From: Antennarius striatus
Lineage: Eukaryota > Chordata > Actinopteri > Lophiiformes > Antennariidae
Assembly (NCBI RefSeq): GCF_040054535.1
Contig: NC_090780.1
Location: forward strand, 13,367,501 to 13,431,500
Length of the DNA stretch: 64,000 bases
Direction: 5' to 3'
Positions 1 through 14,528 of the stretch are shown in pieces; the stretch's first letter is position 1, and each line of letters opens with the position of its first letter. Position numbers and translations under genes: made by a program. The notes below the pieces were generated by a model. That model searched no databases. It was given only the letters and a program-made list of their open reading frames with translations, and was not told the DNA's origin.

Positions 1-887
1 ATATGAAATAATTGTGGATTGACATTCAGTAGCTGATGATGTAAGTGTAAACTCATGACATCAATATATGACTATATGGGGATTTAAAGTAAGAGGATTC
101 ACAATAAGCTCTTCATTGTTTCAAGCATTTACTAATGATGACCCATGTGATTTTTATTCTTATTTCTGTTACCCAATCCTCTAACTTAGTTCTAGAAGTA
201 TAAAACTGTCAGACTAATCCTTCAATATGTAATGACCAATTATTGTACCATCCATCCTTTCACGAAGTGTCATTTGAGGGTTGAGCTTCTTTCCATCGAT
301 TGAAGTTGGGTTGATTTACATTTGAACAGACGCCATCCAGACATTCTATGAAAGGCTAGAATTGCACCAATATCTCACCTGTATCTACACATCACTACAC
401 ACTTACTAAAATCAAAAGTAACTTAATCTTGACTGTTCACATGTCAGCGTAGCAATGACAACCATGCTGACAGGATCTGCCGTTGTACTATTTCCTACAT
501 GTCCACTTTTCTTATTTGGTTCACTCTTGGCACATGCACTGTCATAAAAATCTGTGATGAGGAAACAGAAAGTGCTTCTGTAATTCCCATGCAGAATGAC
601 CAAATCAGCTGACACAGCACTGAATATTCAAATCTGATGGGGATCCTGACTGAAGGTGTAGCCCTTCACAATCGCTTGATTTTCTGATGAAATTAAAGGT
701 CTAGTCTCAATTAATATGTATCACATTTCTTCAGCAACTTCAGTTAGAATTAACAAATGGCAAATCAAATCTAACAATATTATACTAACCCAGATGCTAA
801 ATGTAACACATGAAATCATCTATTTTTTATTCTGTGGTGGTAAAACACCTGCTGTGTGGTGGAGTCTGCTTAAATGATTCAGTAGCA

Positions 888-3254
<2,367 letters not shown>

Positions 3255-3772
3255 CCCTTAGTTTACTATATTTAAGTCTAGATTAAAAACACTCCTGTTT
3301 CATAAAGCTTACAGAGAGGGACAACCCATTAACAGTCAAGCTGCAATGGCCTAGACAGCTCAGGCAGTTTTCTCTCCTGTTAAAGAGAGTACTGTACACT
3401 CAGTCTGGAGCTTCTATTCCTTCACCTCCTCTGTAATTCCCCTATATCTCGCCTTGCCTATAAAAACAAGAAAATGATGCTGCTGAAGCCACTGTGTCTC
3501 TTTGGAAAGGTGCTGATCAAGACTTCAGATGGGAGGTACTGGTAAACGCAGCGCCGACATTCCTGGAAGTCTTCACCCCATCAGCTGAAGCCATGAATCA
3601 GGACCCAGACAGTCAGGATCTGCCCCAGGTTTCTTCCCATTGGGGAGTTTTTCCTGGTCAGTCGCTTCTTGCTTGCTGTCAGAGGTTCAGTTTGTTTCTT
3701 CTTTATTCTGATTCTGTAAAGAACTTCAAGATGCCTATGGTGTGTTTCAGTGCTTCATAAATAAAGTTGACA
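3255..3772 (+). mobile_element. Old LINE 3' end (L2-like)
   Basis: The segment opens with wording typical of the C-terminal end of teleost L2-type LINEs (the 'agtctagattaaaaac' and 'aaagcttacag' stretch) and continues into a 3' untranslated part with GGGAGTTTTTCCTGGTC, ending in a polyadenylation-like ATAAATAAAG near 3,760. No open frame survives. Family assignment is from memory of common fish LINE tails; the 5' boundary is approximate. Confidence 0.5.
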
Positions 3773-6700
3773 AGACTTAGTTAATATTTGCTGATTATTT
3801 TGACATAAGATGTGAAATCTTAATTTATGAGTTGATAATGTAACGTTTTACAGTCTCTTTGCATCAGGCTAAATCCTCTTGCCATATTCACGTGATCGGC
3901 CCTTATCCATGGTGCTGAAGCCTGATTGGGCCATCTTCATCATCTTCATCTTCCACATTGTGCCCGGCACAGAAAATTAAATGTTTTATGTCTAAGTTTG
4001 TGTTAAATATGAAAGTTCAGCTGTTTGGAATTCAGGCTCATGGTGCCAACCATTAACGTAAAAAAGAATTAGGCCTGTTGATTTTTGATTTTTTCATGAT
4101 TAAAAAAAAAAACCCCATCCCACTCCCACCCTTGGTATAACACTAATACAAGTCTGTTAATACATTGTTTACACAACATCATAATAATGATAATGATCCA
4201 ATTACATTTATTTTAGTGAAACAGCATACAGCCAATACAAATACAGTACAACAAATAAAGATTAAATGTTATATATTTGATGGTAAGTTTAATACTTTAT
4301 TTATTCACTGCCTGGCTGAAGAATAATTTTGCCATAGTAACACAATTGCAAAGAGAAATGGCCACAGACTGATTTCCAGTATGGAAGGGATGAATGTTCC
4401 AGATGTATAAGTGACAGTGATTTGCAAGTGGAACAAAATCTTAAATTAGAGAAGGAAGTTTTTAATGATGCTGCCATCCTCAGCATGCTGCAGTCCAGAC
4501 ATTTGGCTGAGAGAAATGAACAAGTCACCGGTCCGAGCTGAGGAGGTGTAATCCAACTGTGCTATAAAAATCATTATGAAGAAACAGTTTGTCCTCTACT
4601 CGTAATTTCCCAGGCTTGAAACTCAAGTGAGAGCTACACTCATTGAAAAAAAAAAAGATAAACACATGTCAGACTGGTGCTTGATGCTTTACACACTAAC
4701 GGTATCCGTTCAGTTTACTGTAAACTGGCTGACAGTCAAGCATGCTGGCCCCAGCCAATCGCTGCCATACATGGAGATTAAAACACACTTAACCATCTCC
4801 CACAGCTTGTCTTGAACTGCACCATGCTCGCCTTACCACAACATTTTATGCAAACGACCTGCTTTACTTCCAAAAAGATGATGAAAGTTTATCTGATCTT
4901 ATCGTACCTCCAGACTTCTATGAAACACAGTCCCCATTATGCATCCAACCTGACTTTAGGCTTGGTAAACACCACTTTAATGCTCGCCCAGTGGGTGGTC
5001 ACGCTACTTCCCTTCATGAAAGAAATCAATCACTGGGCCATTTTAATTTACAGCCGTTATCCGTCCCACTGCTAATCTGCCCCTTCTGCAGCTACTGCAG
5101 CTGGTGACATGCACACAAACTACCGTGTTGTTCATGTATTAAAGAGAGGCTACATGTCGCACTGGGACACGTTCCATGCTTGTAAGTGTTTAGACAAGTG
5201 TCCACACTGCTAACCTACCTGTTGCCAACAACCACACTCTACAATAACATTGAGTGATAGAAGTGAAAATAGAATTCATGGATCAATGAAGTTACTTAAA
5301 CTTGATACAGGTTTCCTGATAAAGAGTTTAACGTGAAATATTCAAAATGTTACTTTAAAATTCATAAGTAAGATAAGATTTTGTGTGTTTTGTTGTGTTT
5401 GGTGATACAATGCAAGAAACAGACAGCATGACACTGAGGAGGGAAGTCTTTAAATCATGAAATTGTCTGTGAACAATTTTATCAACATTGGTGGCTGTTT
5501 TACAGAGAACGAAACAACACACCTTTTATCTTCTGCTCTGTTTTTGACTAGCGGATTACATGCTGCACATGTGAATGAAGCCTCTCCACCCAGTAACATA
5601 AGCTCTGGCATTTATACAACTGCACGGGAATTTTTTTTACAGTCTTCTGCGTAGCCATCTAACTTGTTCCTCACTTCCTGTTATTGTAAAATTAATGTCC
5701 CCCTCTTTAGTTCCTACTTTCGGAAAATTAGAATACAGTTCCGTCACATTTTGCAGTTATAGTACTCTTAATCAAGTAATGTTTATTTCCTTTCATTCCC
5801 AAGGACACTCCCAATCCAATTTATGCACGTCTACTGTAATACTACATTGTATGCATCATCCATGACCTCAACTTTCTCATCCTATTTATGATAAAGCATC
5901 TGTGTCATCTCTTTCTGGCAATATAATTAAAGCAGCTTGTACATATTTATGAATTCTTTTGTTTGTATTTTCCATGGCATCCTCTTGTACTCATTTACAT
6001 ATAATTATTTTGTTTTATTGAATGTATGCACAAGACTAAAGGGTCTTTAATCTAGAAATCCATCAGCAATGTTATAGCAGTTTACTAACTTTATTTAAAG
6101 ATTCGTCTCTGTCGGCGTTTCATAACAAGAGCCACAACATTACTGCAATCACTTTTTGGCATTAAACGCTGAGAGTGAGAGATCACACAAAGATTAAAGA
6201 GAAAATCCTTGGAGATTTGGCAATGCTCTTGTTGGCTTTATCCTCAAAGCCAATGTTTCCACGGGGATCATGGGATATCCCCTGGGATTTCCACTTAATA
6301 ATGATTTTGATCTGGACAGTGTTGATGAAGAGGGCCTCACGGGTAGCCTTCTCAACACAAAGGCATAATAAGATAAAAATGATCCAGACATGCTTCATTA
6401 CCATGATATCTGTTGAAAACAGAAAGGAGGGGAATATCTGTTAATTACAAGCCCTATTTATATAACAGATAACACGAGGGAGCTTCTCTAATAGTTGTTC
6501 AACTTATTATCATGGAAGGAGGTAGATGGGCCTGGTCGCATCCTTATTTTCAATCTGACACCTTATCATTTGTGCATCTTATCCAAGTACAGAGAGCGTC
6601 TTGAATTTTCACCCAGAAGGCCACAGTCAGCTGTAATTCAAACACGGCACCAATCTTCTTCTAAACCTAACCGTCAGCTTTTGTGCCTAAATGTAACCAA

Positions 6701-7530
6701 AAGGCCATTTAATTTTAATCATGTGTTTGCTGAGCTCATTGGCAACAGACACCAAACGGCGCCCTGATTTCAGGGTTAGTCACAAACACCAAAGAGCCTC
6801 GACAAAGTGTCAGTGTTAAGTAAAGGTAACACTTTATATCTAAGGAGTTTGGTGTCTGTTTTTCTTGCAGCAAAATCTAAAGAGAATTTTGTTTTAAAAA
6901 AAAGAAGGAAGTAACTGTGTTTGTCTGCTCTAAATAAAGATGCAGCTTTTAGAATATCTATGTCTTATGCTTGTAACATTTAGTAACTGACCGTTAGGCT
7001 ACTTACTGAGTCAAGGATCACATTATTAAATTGTTCACCCACATTATTTTGTGAGATTGTAGGTGACAATTTACTGTGTGTCCCAATGATAGTTGACAGT
7101 AAGGCTACTTTGCCAAACACAGCAGTGGGTCTCTGTCTTTTCTCTTGTTGTGCTGAAAGTGGTATTGCAATACTTGAGGATGTTAACTAGTGTATATTGT
7201 ACAGGATATGGCAAACAGCGTTTGGTAACCAATAAACAAGCCTGTATTTTCCAAGGTGACTAACTGTGGTACCTAATAACGTCTTGTTTTTGCACATTTT
7301 TTATCATCTGTTGACCAGCATCACAAGTTGTCAGAATGACTAATTTGACTACATTTCTCAGTTGCAGTTGGGTTGAATAATATTTTTATCTGAACTGAAT
7401 CATTTATCAATCGCTTGGCTTCGCTTAGTTTACTATTAACATCCATGCCAGTGACATTGGATCACCAGATCTTTCTGACAAAAACAACCCCCCCCCCACA
7501 GGCGTATATGTGACATCACCACGACCCACA

Positions 7531-7561
7531 GTGGAACGTCTGTAGCAGACAGACGTTCCAC
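7531..7561. repeat. Perfect 13-bp inverted repeat
   Basis: Arms GTGGAACGTCTGT and ACAGACGTTCCAC are exact reverse complements with a 5-base loop (AGCAG). No T-run follows, so it is not a terminator; function unknown. Confidence 0.9.
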
Positions 7562-10403
7562 AGTATTACATTACTTACATTCCTTTAGCCGATGAGCATT
7601 CATCCGTGAGCTTGCATTTACTTGAGGGAAATTTGGGAGTAAAGAACTTTTTTCTTTTATGCTGAGTGAACTTGCAGGTTGTCCTGAACGTGCCCGACAA
7701 AGTAATTTGAGTATATCCCGGAAAAACAGGTGCTTCAAACTGGTTTTGGAGCAGTGAGATCATAGAACAAAGGATGCTGTTCAACAACTAATTCAAGACT
7801 TGAATAATTAATATACTATACATGAGGACTCCTCAATTATGGTCGTCTCACTCTCCAGTAACGATGGCTATAGTCTTTAACCGCGATTGTTAGATGACTT
7901 TCAAAAATATCTGCTGGCATTTTCACTCCCCTAAAACTGAGAGATTAAGTATGCTCCCTGATTCATGTAAAAAAACCAACAACTATATGTTTCTTTTCTT
8001 ATCTTGATCCACCTGAACTTTTCTGCCCTCTGAGAGATGCCACAAATGGAACCACAAATGTTTTGCGGCAACAGAGTCATGTTTCCCTTCCTTTCAGTTT
8101 ACATCACGCTACTCAGTTTACACAGGATCCATCAACTTCTGTTCTCTTCGTAGTTGCTTGACAGAGTTTGAGGAATTTGAGGCTGATGAGCTGCAATTAT
8201 CAGCTTAACTAATTCAACAATCATGAGGTGTTTTAAATGCATATCATATGACAGTACCATTTTAAAATGAGCATGAAAGAAAATAAGCTGTAATATGTTG
8301 GTATAATTCGCTCTGATAATATTGTTGTCACTAATAGAGAGTAACTGACCGTGAACAATATGCAACTTTAATCCTCTGATCTGTATGCCCATTTATCTTC
8401 AATAATGTCTGAACGTTCAATCTGTGACCCACATCCATTCATCTCCTCCTTGGCCCATTTAAAATCAACATGTCTCTACCTTTTGGTGGCCTATATTCCT
8501 CACCAGACGGAGGTGATGTGATATCTTTGTGGCTGGTGTCTCGCAGGCAGAGGAAGGAGGAGTGAGAGTAGCTGGGAGGCTGAGGCTCTGGCAGCAGACC
8601 AGGAGTGACGGGGACTCCTGGGTCTGCTGCACAGTGATTAGAGGTATCGTGATTTACCGCACATTAAGACTGTACTGCCAGACTTACTGGCTATTTCTAC
8701 AGCACACAGTGTCACACTAAGGACAGGTATTTAATTTTAGATAAATGCACAAGACCTTTCCAGTAACATTTTTCGGAGAAATATCTGCAAATGTCTGTCA
8801 TTCAATGTGTTTAGTGTCCACAGGGTCTCAGCTGACCTACTTAAGGACGCACACTTCTCAGGTAGCTCAATTCAGGCATTCCTAGGGGACTACTTCTGTG
8901 ATGGTGTCTTGGCAAAGACAATCATGCACCACTGAAGTGATTTTCCAAGTCTTTTGTGGTTTGTCTACAGCACCTACCCACAGCACTAATGTGATTACAA
9001 AGAAGGAACATTAGACCCTCACCAGGTTCACATCATTATCACCTGTAGAGATACCACAAATATAAAACTTTTATACTGTATATCATCACATCTTCACGCC
9101 AGACACTATATTTGCTGCTGTACTCATTTGAATCTCAATGTGACTGTAAGGGAGCATATTACCATATTACCAAGGTACTGCTTTTGTTGTTCCACATGAG
9201 TCCAAAGAATCAAGGCTTTTCCCCTGAATGAAGTACTGATTAGGAGATGCACCCAGATTTCATTCAGTAACACATCTACAACAGAAATATGTCAAAAGAA
9301 ACAGAAAGTAAGCCATTATGCAGAGTTTTAAATAGAAACACAAATCAGCCACTATTGTGTTGAGGTCGAAAATCTTTTCCTTTGCACAGCTCACCTCTCT
9401 ATCTCTCTTTGAGTCTGGAAAGAGGAGAGTCTGAGTTTGTGCAGTACATTTCCTTTTTATGTAGACAATTTATGATTTAGAAGACATTTTTTTGCACAGT
9501 GTATCATTATCCACACAGTATACAGTACACAGTAATGTGATTTTTTTTAGATATCACAATGTCTGCCTCAATCTGTAAACATGTTTTGCGTTTTAGAATT
9601 ATTTCATGTCAAATACTCTGTATGACATACGGTGCATGCAAAACAACCATGTTCGATTTTAAGCACAATTTTTAGACTACCTATTCTGTCTCTGACAAAT
9701 TGTGCATGAATACCAGGAATTATGCTAAATGTGTCAGTTTGATTTTCTGCAGCACAATGATATTTATTTTACACTGAGAGCTAAACTGAAAACCTGAAAA
9801 GTTTTGCGGGCCAGAATGGATTATGCTATCTGTAAATGGTAAAGTCATGCTGCTTCTTCTCGGACTACATCCTCCACTCCTCTTCATGTTATTTGCTCTT
9901 TGGAGTGTTTGCAGCGGAAAATAGTTCCTGGGACTCTGAGATTCTTCAGAAGTCCATTTGTTCTGTGTCATAAAGCACAAATACTGTACATTCATTATGC
10001 ACCAATTACAAGAGTCATTAAGTAACAAGTACAAACATGCCCCTATCTTTCTGGAGGAAGAGCACATCAGACACCGTTGAATATTCCTTAAAAGAAATTC
10101 CTTCCTTCCTCATTCTGTATGACAGAACACCTTTGTCATATCAACCAAAAGAAACCCCCCCCAGATCATACTTGTGAGTCTGACAGTTTGCTGGTGGGAA
10201 ACTAGATTCCTAACAAACAGTTTGTTCTAGTCCAATGGAAATCTTCAAGCCTGTCATAAACAATCAAATAAACAACAACATCAATGTGTCTATTTAAGGA
10301 TGTGCATGTGGTCATGGTGGGGGCGAATACGTGTCAGAATGACTAAATAGAAAACATGCTTGAGAAAAAAGCTGCAGAAAGAAGAGGAAAATGCGAGCGC
10401 TTG

Positions 10404-10404
<1 letters not shown>

Positions 10405-10491
<87 letters not shown>
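10405..10491. repeat. TG microsatellite
   Basis: An uninterrupted TG run of about 43 units. Confidence 0.97.
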
Positions 10492-10492
<1 letters not shown>

Positions 10493-12192
10493 CAGAGTAT
10501 TTATTTATAGCAGCCCCTTGGGAGAGGAGTTCCATTACCATGCGGAGGTAGAAAATCTGGTGGGGCTGGATGTCACACTGAGGTGGGCTCATCACTCCTC
10601 AGAGGCTGCGCCTCATTAGAATGAGCAAGTCCGTGGATAATATTAATAACCATACCTTCCTACATTGTCCTTCTATGTGTCTTTGAGTTCCATCAAAAAG
10701 CACCACAGTCTCTCCTGGTATAATAGTTGGTGAAAATATCACAATGTAATAGATTCCTCCGTCCTGTAAATTTATGCAGGGGTTTTCTTTTTCCACACCA
10801 AATTCTTGATGTGAAGAACAAAAAACATTCCCTGTCCTCAGGCCAGTGATGCTCACTGTCATTATTGGATTGGTTTGAATTAGTTATTCTGTTCTCTAAC
10901 AATGAAAGCGAGTGGGTGGACACGTTGATCCAGAAATCGAACTGAACTCCCTGTGACCGTTTCTAGATGGACCAAGCGCCTCAGATCTGGTAAGACAGGC
11001 TGATCCCTGCAGCAGCAGCTGGCCTTCCTGGGTCCACACAGGTGAGCAGAGAGGTTAGCAGTTCACAAACAAAGCAACGGAAAAATCTCCTCTCCCTACA
11101 TTGAATGTGAGACGATCATTAAAGGTGGGCTGGCCTCACTCCCACTCATACAAACCTGACCTCCAGAGCTGCAGGTCGTCTCTATCAACGAGCTCTGTGT
11201 GGAGACTTAACAAACCCAACATCCTCACTCTGTGGAAGCTAATTGGTCGAGTCTATTTTCAAATATGCACGAGCCATGTGAATGCGTGCTCCTCACACTG
11301 AATGCGGACTGTAAAATGAGAAGTGCCGATGACAGATTGAAACAGCTCCAATGTTTTCCTTTGGTCTCTGTCTATTTGCTGAAGAGCAGAGGCTGTTGAT
11401 GGAGACGTGCTTGGAGAACAATGGGGATCTCTCTCGTCCATCTGCCATCACTCCTGCTGACATTTTCCCTGATACAGAACTTGTGTGGTGTCTGGTTTAT
11501 TTTATTTCAGTTCATATAGTCATTGCATTTTTGACTAATTAAATTTAAAAAATGCAACTTTATTCATTTATTTAATGGGATACATAGACATGTCTGTCAT
11601 AGACAATGCAAAGTGATATGTTGGTCACAGCAGTAACCTGAAGCTCTGTTGAACTCCACATCACTATCATGGCAGATGTGGAGCTCAGCAGACTGAAGGT
11701 GATATGTTAAATGAACCCTGTCATTTACTGTTCTACAGTTGAGGTTTCAGGTGTTGGGTTCTGTATCAAATTCAGTTAAATACTGTTCCTTAGTTGGGAT
11801 GTTGAATCTGCATATGAAGCTTCATAGTGGCTGATTTTGAATTGTTACAAAAAATATATGGTATAATTTGTATTGTAATAAAAACCTCCATATAGCTAAA
11901 AGTCACTATCATTAAAGATGTTTTAACTGACTTACACACAAAACAACAAGAATACGTGTGAAATAATTACAGTAGTTTGGTTTAAGGAGTATTTATGGAA
12001 TATTCAATATTGTTTTATCTGTGGTGTCAAACCTGAAAAAAAAGCCTTTCCATTGATCCAAAAATAACTTTTAAAAGGCACAGTGTATCTACATTATTGA
12101 CATGAAATGTGTATTTAATGGAAAATAGGATTTGGGAGATTGGTAACATGAGAGGAGACAAATTAAGGTTGATATGGAAACCAATCCTTCCT

Positions 12193-12445
12193 CCACCAAC
12201 GGGTGGAGGAAAGTGTCAGGTGTGAGGTGTGATAGAAGAGTTTCAGCTAAAATGAAAGGAAAGGTGAACAAAACTGTGACGAGACCAGCGATGTTGTTTG
12301 GTCTATAGACAGTGTCACTGAAGAAAAGACAGGAGACAGAGCTGGAGGTAGTTGGTGTGAGACAAGAGGATGCAGAAGACATGGTTAGATGGAGGCAACT
12401 GATTCCTGAAAGGAAAAGCCGAAAGGAGAAGAAGAAGATGGAAAC
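12193..12445 (+). mobile_element. RTE-type LINE fragment, broken ORF2 3' end
   Basis: Plus-strand frame reads a typical RTE-clade region after the reverse transcriptase: WRKVSGVRCDRRVSAKMKGK, then TRPAMLFGL, a stop codon, then TVSLKKRQETELEV joined directly to EDAEDMVRWRQLI. In intact relatives about 60-100 residues (the RLRWFGHV and GRRKRGRPK part) separate the last two blocks, so this copy has an internal deletion as well as the stop. The long minus-strand open frame over the same bases is antisense. Flanks are undefined. Confidence 0.75.
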
Positions 12446-12872
12446 CAATATATTATAATATCTTTACTGGAGCTTTTGTTTCACTCTTTTTATTTAAGAA
12501 GGACCCCTCTAGCAGCAAGCCATTCCTTGAAACAGGCACTCATTTTACCATTACAGATGATTAGTGCTGCATTTTCTTTCTCTGAGAATAAAATATATTT
12601 TTTTGCAAGACAGCAGTCGTTTTCAGACAGGAAATTGTTCCGGTATATCTTACATAGCAAATTGCAGCACTAGCAAGCTTTTCTTTCTGCTTCCTCAAAC
12701 TGAAAGTGGGCTTTCTCCTTCAACTGTCTCAAATGACCAGCAGACATCACAGTAGAAGGAGATATAAGCAAAGAGCAAGTCAGAAAGTCAGAAGGCTCTA
12801 AACGTCCACAGTTGCTTGTCATTGTGGTGTTTCTTTTCTACTTTCTTTACAGCAAAGTGATCAGGTGTAACT

Positions 12873-13493
12873 GTTTAAAGCACATGTGTCAAATGAGGCC
12901 CGGGGGCCAAATGTGGTCCACCACATCATTTTATGGGGCCCGCGAGAGTATAATAGGTCAGAGTGTCTGAAAATAAATAGGACAAAAGTGTGCTTTGACC
13001 AAAAACTACTGTATATTTCCCACATGCAGTAATTAAGCCCATTTTAACACTGACATAACCATTTTGAACAAAAGGTAATGTCCTAATTTGTGTTTCATGT
13101 TATTTTTCTTTATTCACTGGAATAGTTTGATCCTTAATTGATGGGGTTATGTGGGTTTTTCATAACCTGACAATTTAAAAGGATTTATGTTATAACAGAG
13201 AAACAAACATTTTTTCTGTGTAACTGTAATTTTTGTAATTTGAATAAGTAATAAATTCAGTGTTATTTAACATTAAGGAGTAGATTGTCAGATTACCACC
13301 GCTGTATCCGCTGCAGCGGGTCACGAGGAGCCGGAGCCTACATTAAGGAGTAGTTGCATTAATTTTACATTTATTTTACATTACATCGAGTTACATTTAG
13401 CTACATTTATAAGTTACATCTGGCCCACTTGAGGACACGCATGAGGCTGATGTGGCCCTCGGTGAAAATGAGTTTGACACCCCTGGTTTAAAG
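12873..13493. mobile_element. hAT-type MITE with perfect 8-bp target duplication
   Basis: Element body is 12,881-13,485 (605 bp). The right end reads TGAGTTTGACACCCCTG, whose reverse complement CAGGGGTGTCAAACTCA is a classic hAT/Charlie end; the left end CACATGTGTCAAATG is a diverged copy of it. GTTTAAAG occurs exactly on both sides (12,873-12,880 and 13,486-13,493), the 8-bp duplication made by hAT transposases. No transposase frame; non-autonomous. It carries a nested retroposon scrap at 13,284-13,339. Confidence 0.88.
13284..13339 (-). mobile_element. Nested 5'-truncated retroposon scrap
   Basis: 56 bp containing CCGCTGCAGCGGGTCACGAG, the reverse complement of the gacccgctgcagcgg tail block seen in the teleost short retroposon elsewhere in this window (for example 53,150-53,200). 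It is flanked by an exact 14-bp direct repeat ACATTAAGGAGTAG (13,270-13,283 and 13,340-13,353), as expected for target-primed reverse transcription. It sits inside the hAT MITE, so it is younger. Confidence 0.7.
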
Positions 13494-14264
13494 AGTAAAC
13501 AGTCACCTAACATATAGCACCTGAGTTTGGGTGTCATCACAGTGCAGCGTCATGCAAAAGAAGACGACGTGATGGAAAAGAGTATGTATGTCAGAAATTG
13601 TGTCAGATTAACCAGATTTTTATTTACTGATTCGGTTATTCCTGTTGTTTCTTCATGGGAGGCTGAAACCTGACCTTGTTGGTCTCGTCCCATGAATTTC
13701 CCGATGAAAGCCTGGCGTGATGTGTGAACCTAGCAGCGGTTTTTGGAGCACAACTGCTTTCTAACGTCTAACCCTCTGGAAACTGACCACCTGACCTCAC
13801 ACCACTCTACAGTATGTCTTCTTGAGTGATGTTCTCTCCCTGTCAAGCCCATCTGAATAATGAATGAAGGCTTACAGCACGCTGTCCCATCACAATTGAC
13901 TCCTCGCCTTTTTAAATGTCAAATCCAGAAGCACCAGTGTGCGAGAATGAAATTTCACTTGAAAAGAAAGCATTTAGACTTCTGTCAAACAGTGATACCT
14001 TACAGGGCGAGTCTGCGTGTGTGTGTTTGTGTGTGTGTGTGTGTGCAGCTGGCATGTACGATAAGCTAATGTAGCATGCTTGATCACCTCTCTCTATGGA
14101 AACCACGAGGTAGAACACTACGGTTGACCTGAACTGAAGTCATTGGTCCAAATGTTTGTAATGGATGGATTGGCATATCAATTATTGGTTATTTATTATA
14201 TATATCCCCTATTTGATATCATTGCATTTTAATACTCAAAGTAAATTCCACTTATAACATAATG
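13494..14264. other. Intron stretch, nothing recognised
   Basis: No gene or clear repeat apart from a short interrupted TG tract at 14,017-14,046. Confidence 0.5.
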
Positions 14265-14528
14265 CTCTAAAAAGGTGGTCTCCAAATAATTCTGAGCGAT
14301 GTTTTGCTTTGGAAAGTTACCCGATTCTTTCTGTCACATCTGTCTATGAGTCACTCTTGACGTTGGTGTGCTGTTACATACACCACCACATTTACAATGC
14401 TGGTGCTGGTGGCATCATTTTATTTTAGCGTATTTATCTGCCACACTGTAAAAGCTGATCCATGAAAATATTATCTGAAGTTAAACAGGTCTGTGGCACA
14501 TAAAAACTTGGGGATCACTGCTCTGAAA
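14265..14528. mobile_element. Small hAT-like MITE
   Basis: Body 14,273-14,520 (248 bp). Ends AGGTGGTCTCCAAAT and, reverse complemented, CAGTGATCCCCAAGT form imperfect terminal inverted repeats of the hAT 'cagtggtctccaa' type. The flanks CTCTAAAA and CTCTGAAA match at 7 of 8 positions, the right length for a hAT target duplication. An internal imperfect stem lies near 14,380-14,412. No coding capacity. Confidence 0.6.

Larger units (their letters stand above)
3773..12192. other. Intron stretch without recognised gene
   Basis: Mostly AT-rich unique-looking sequence. Short open frames on both strands match nothing I know. It includes a perfect hairpin (7,531-7,561) and a TG microsatellite (10,405-10,491). 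Confidence 0.5.

Noticed and set aside
9720..10067. 115-codon minus-strand frame
   Set aside because: No homology recognised, no splice context, AT-rich chance frame.
12089..12448. 119-codon minus-strand hydrophobic frame
   Set aside because: Antisense of the RTE LINE fragment.
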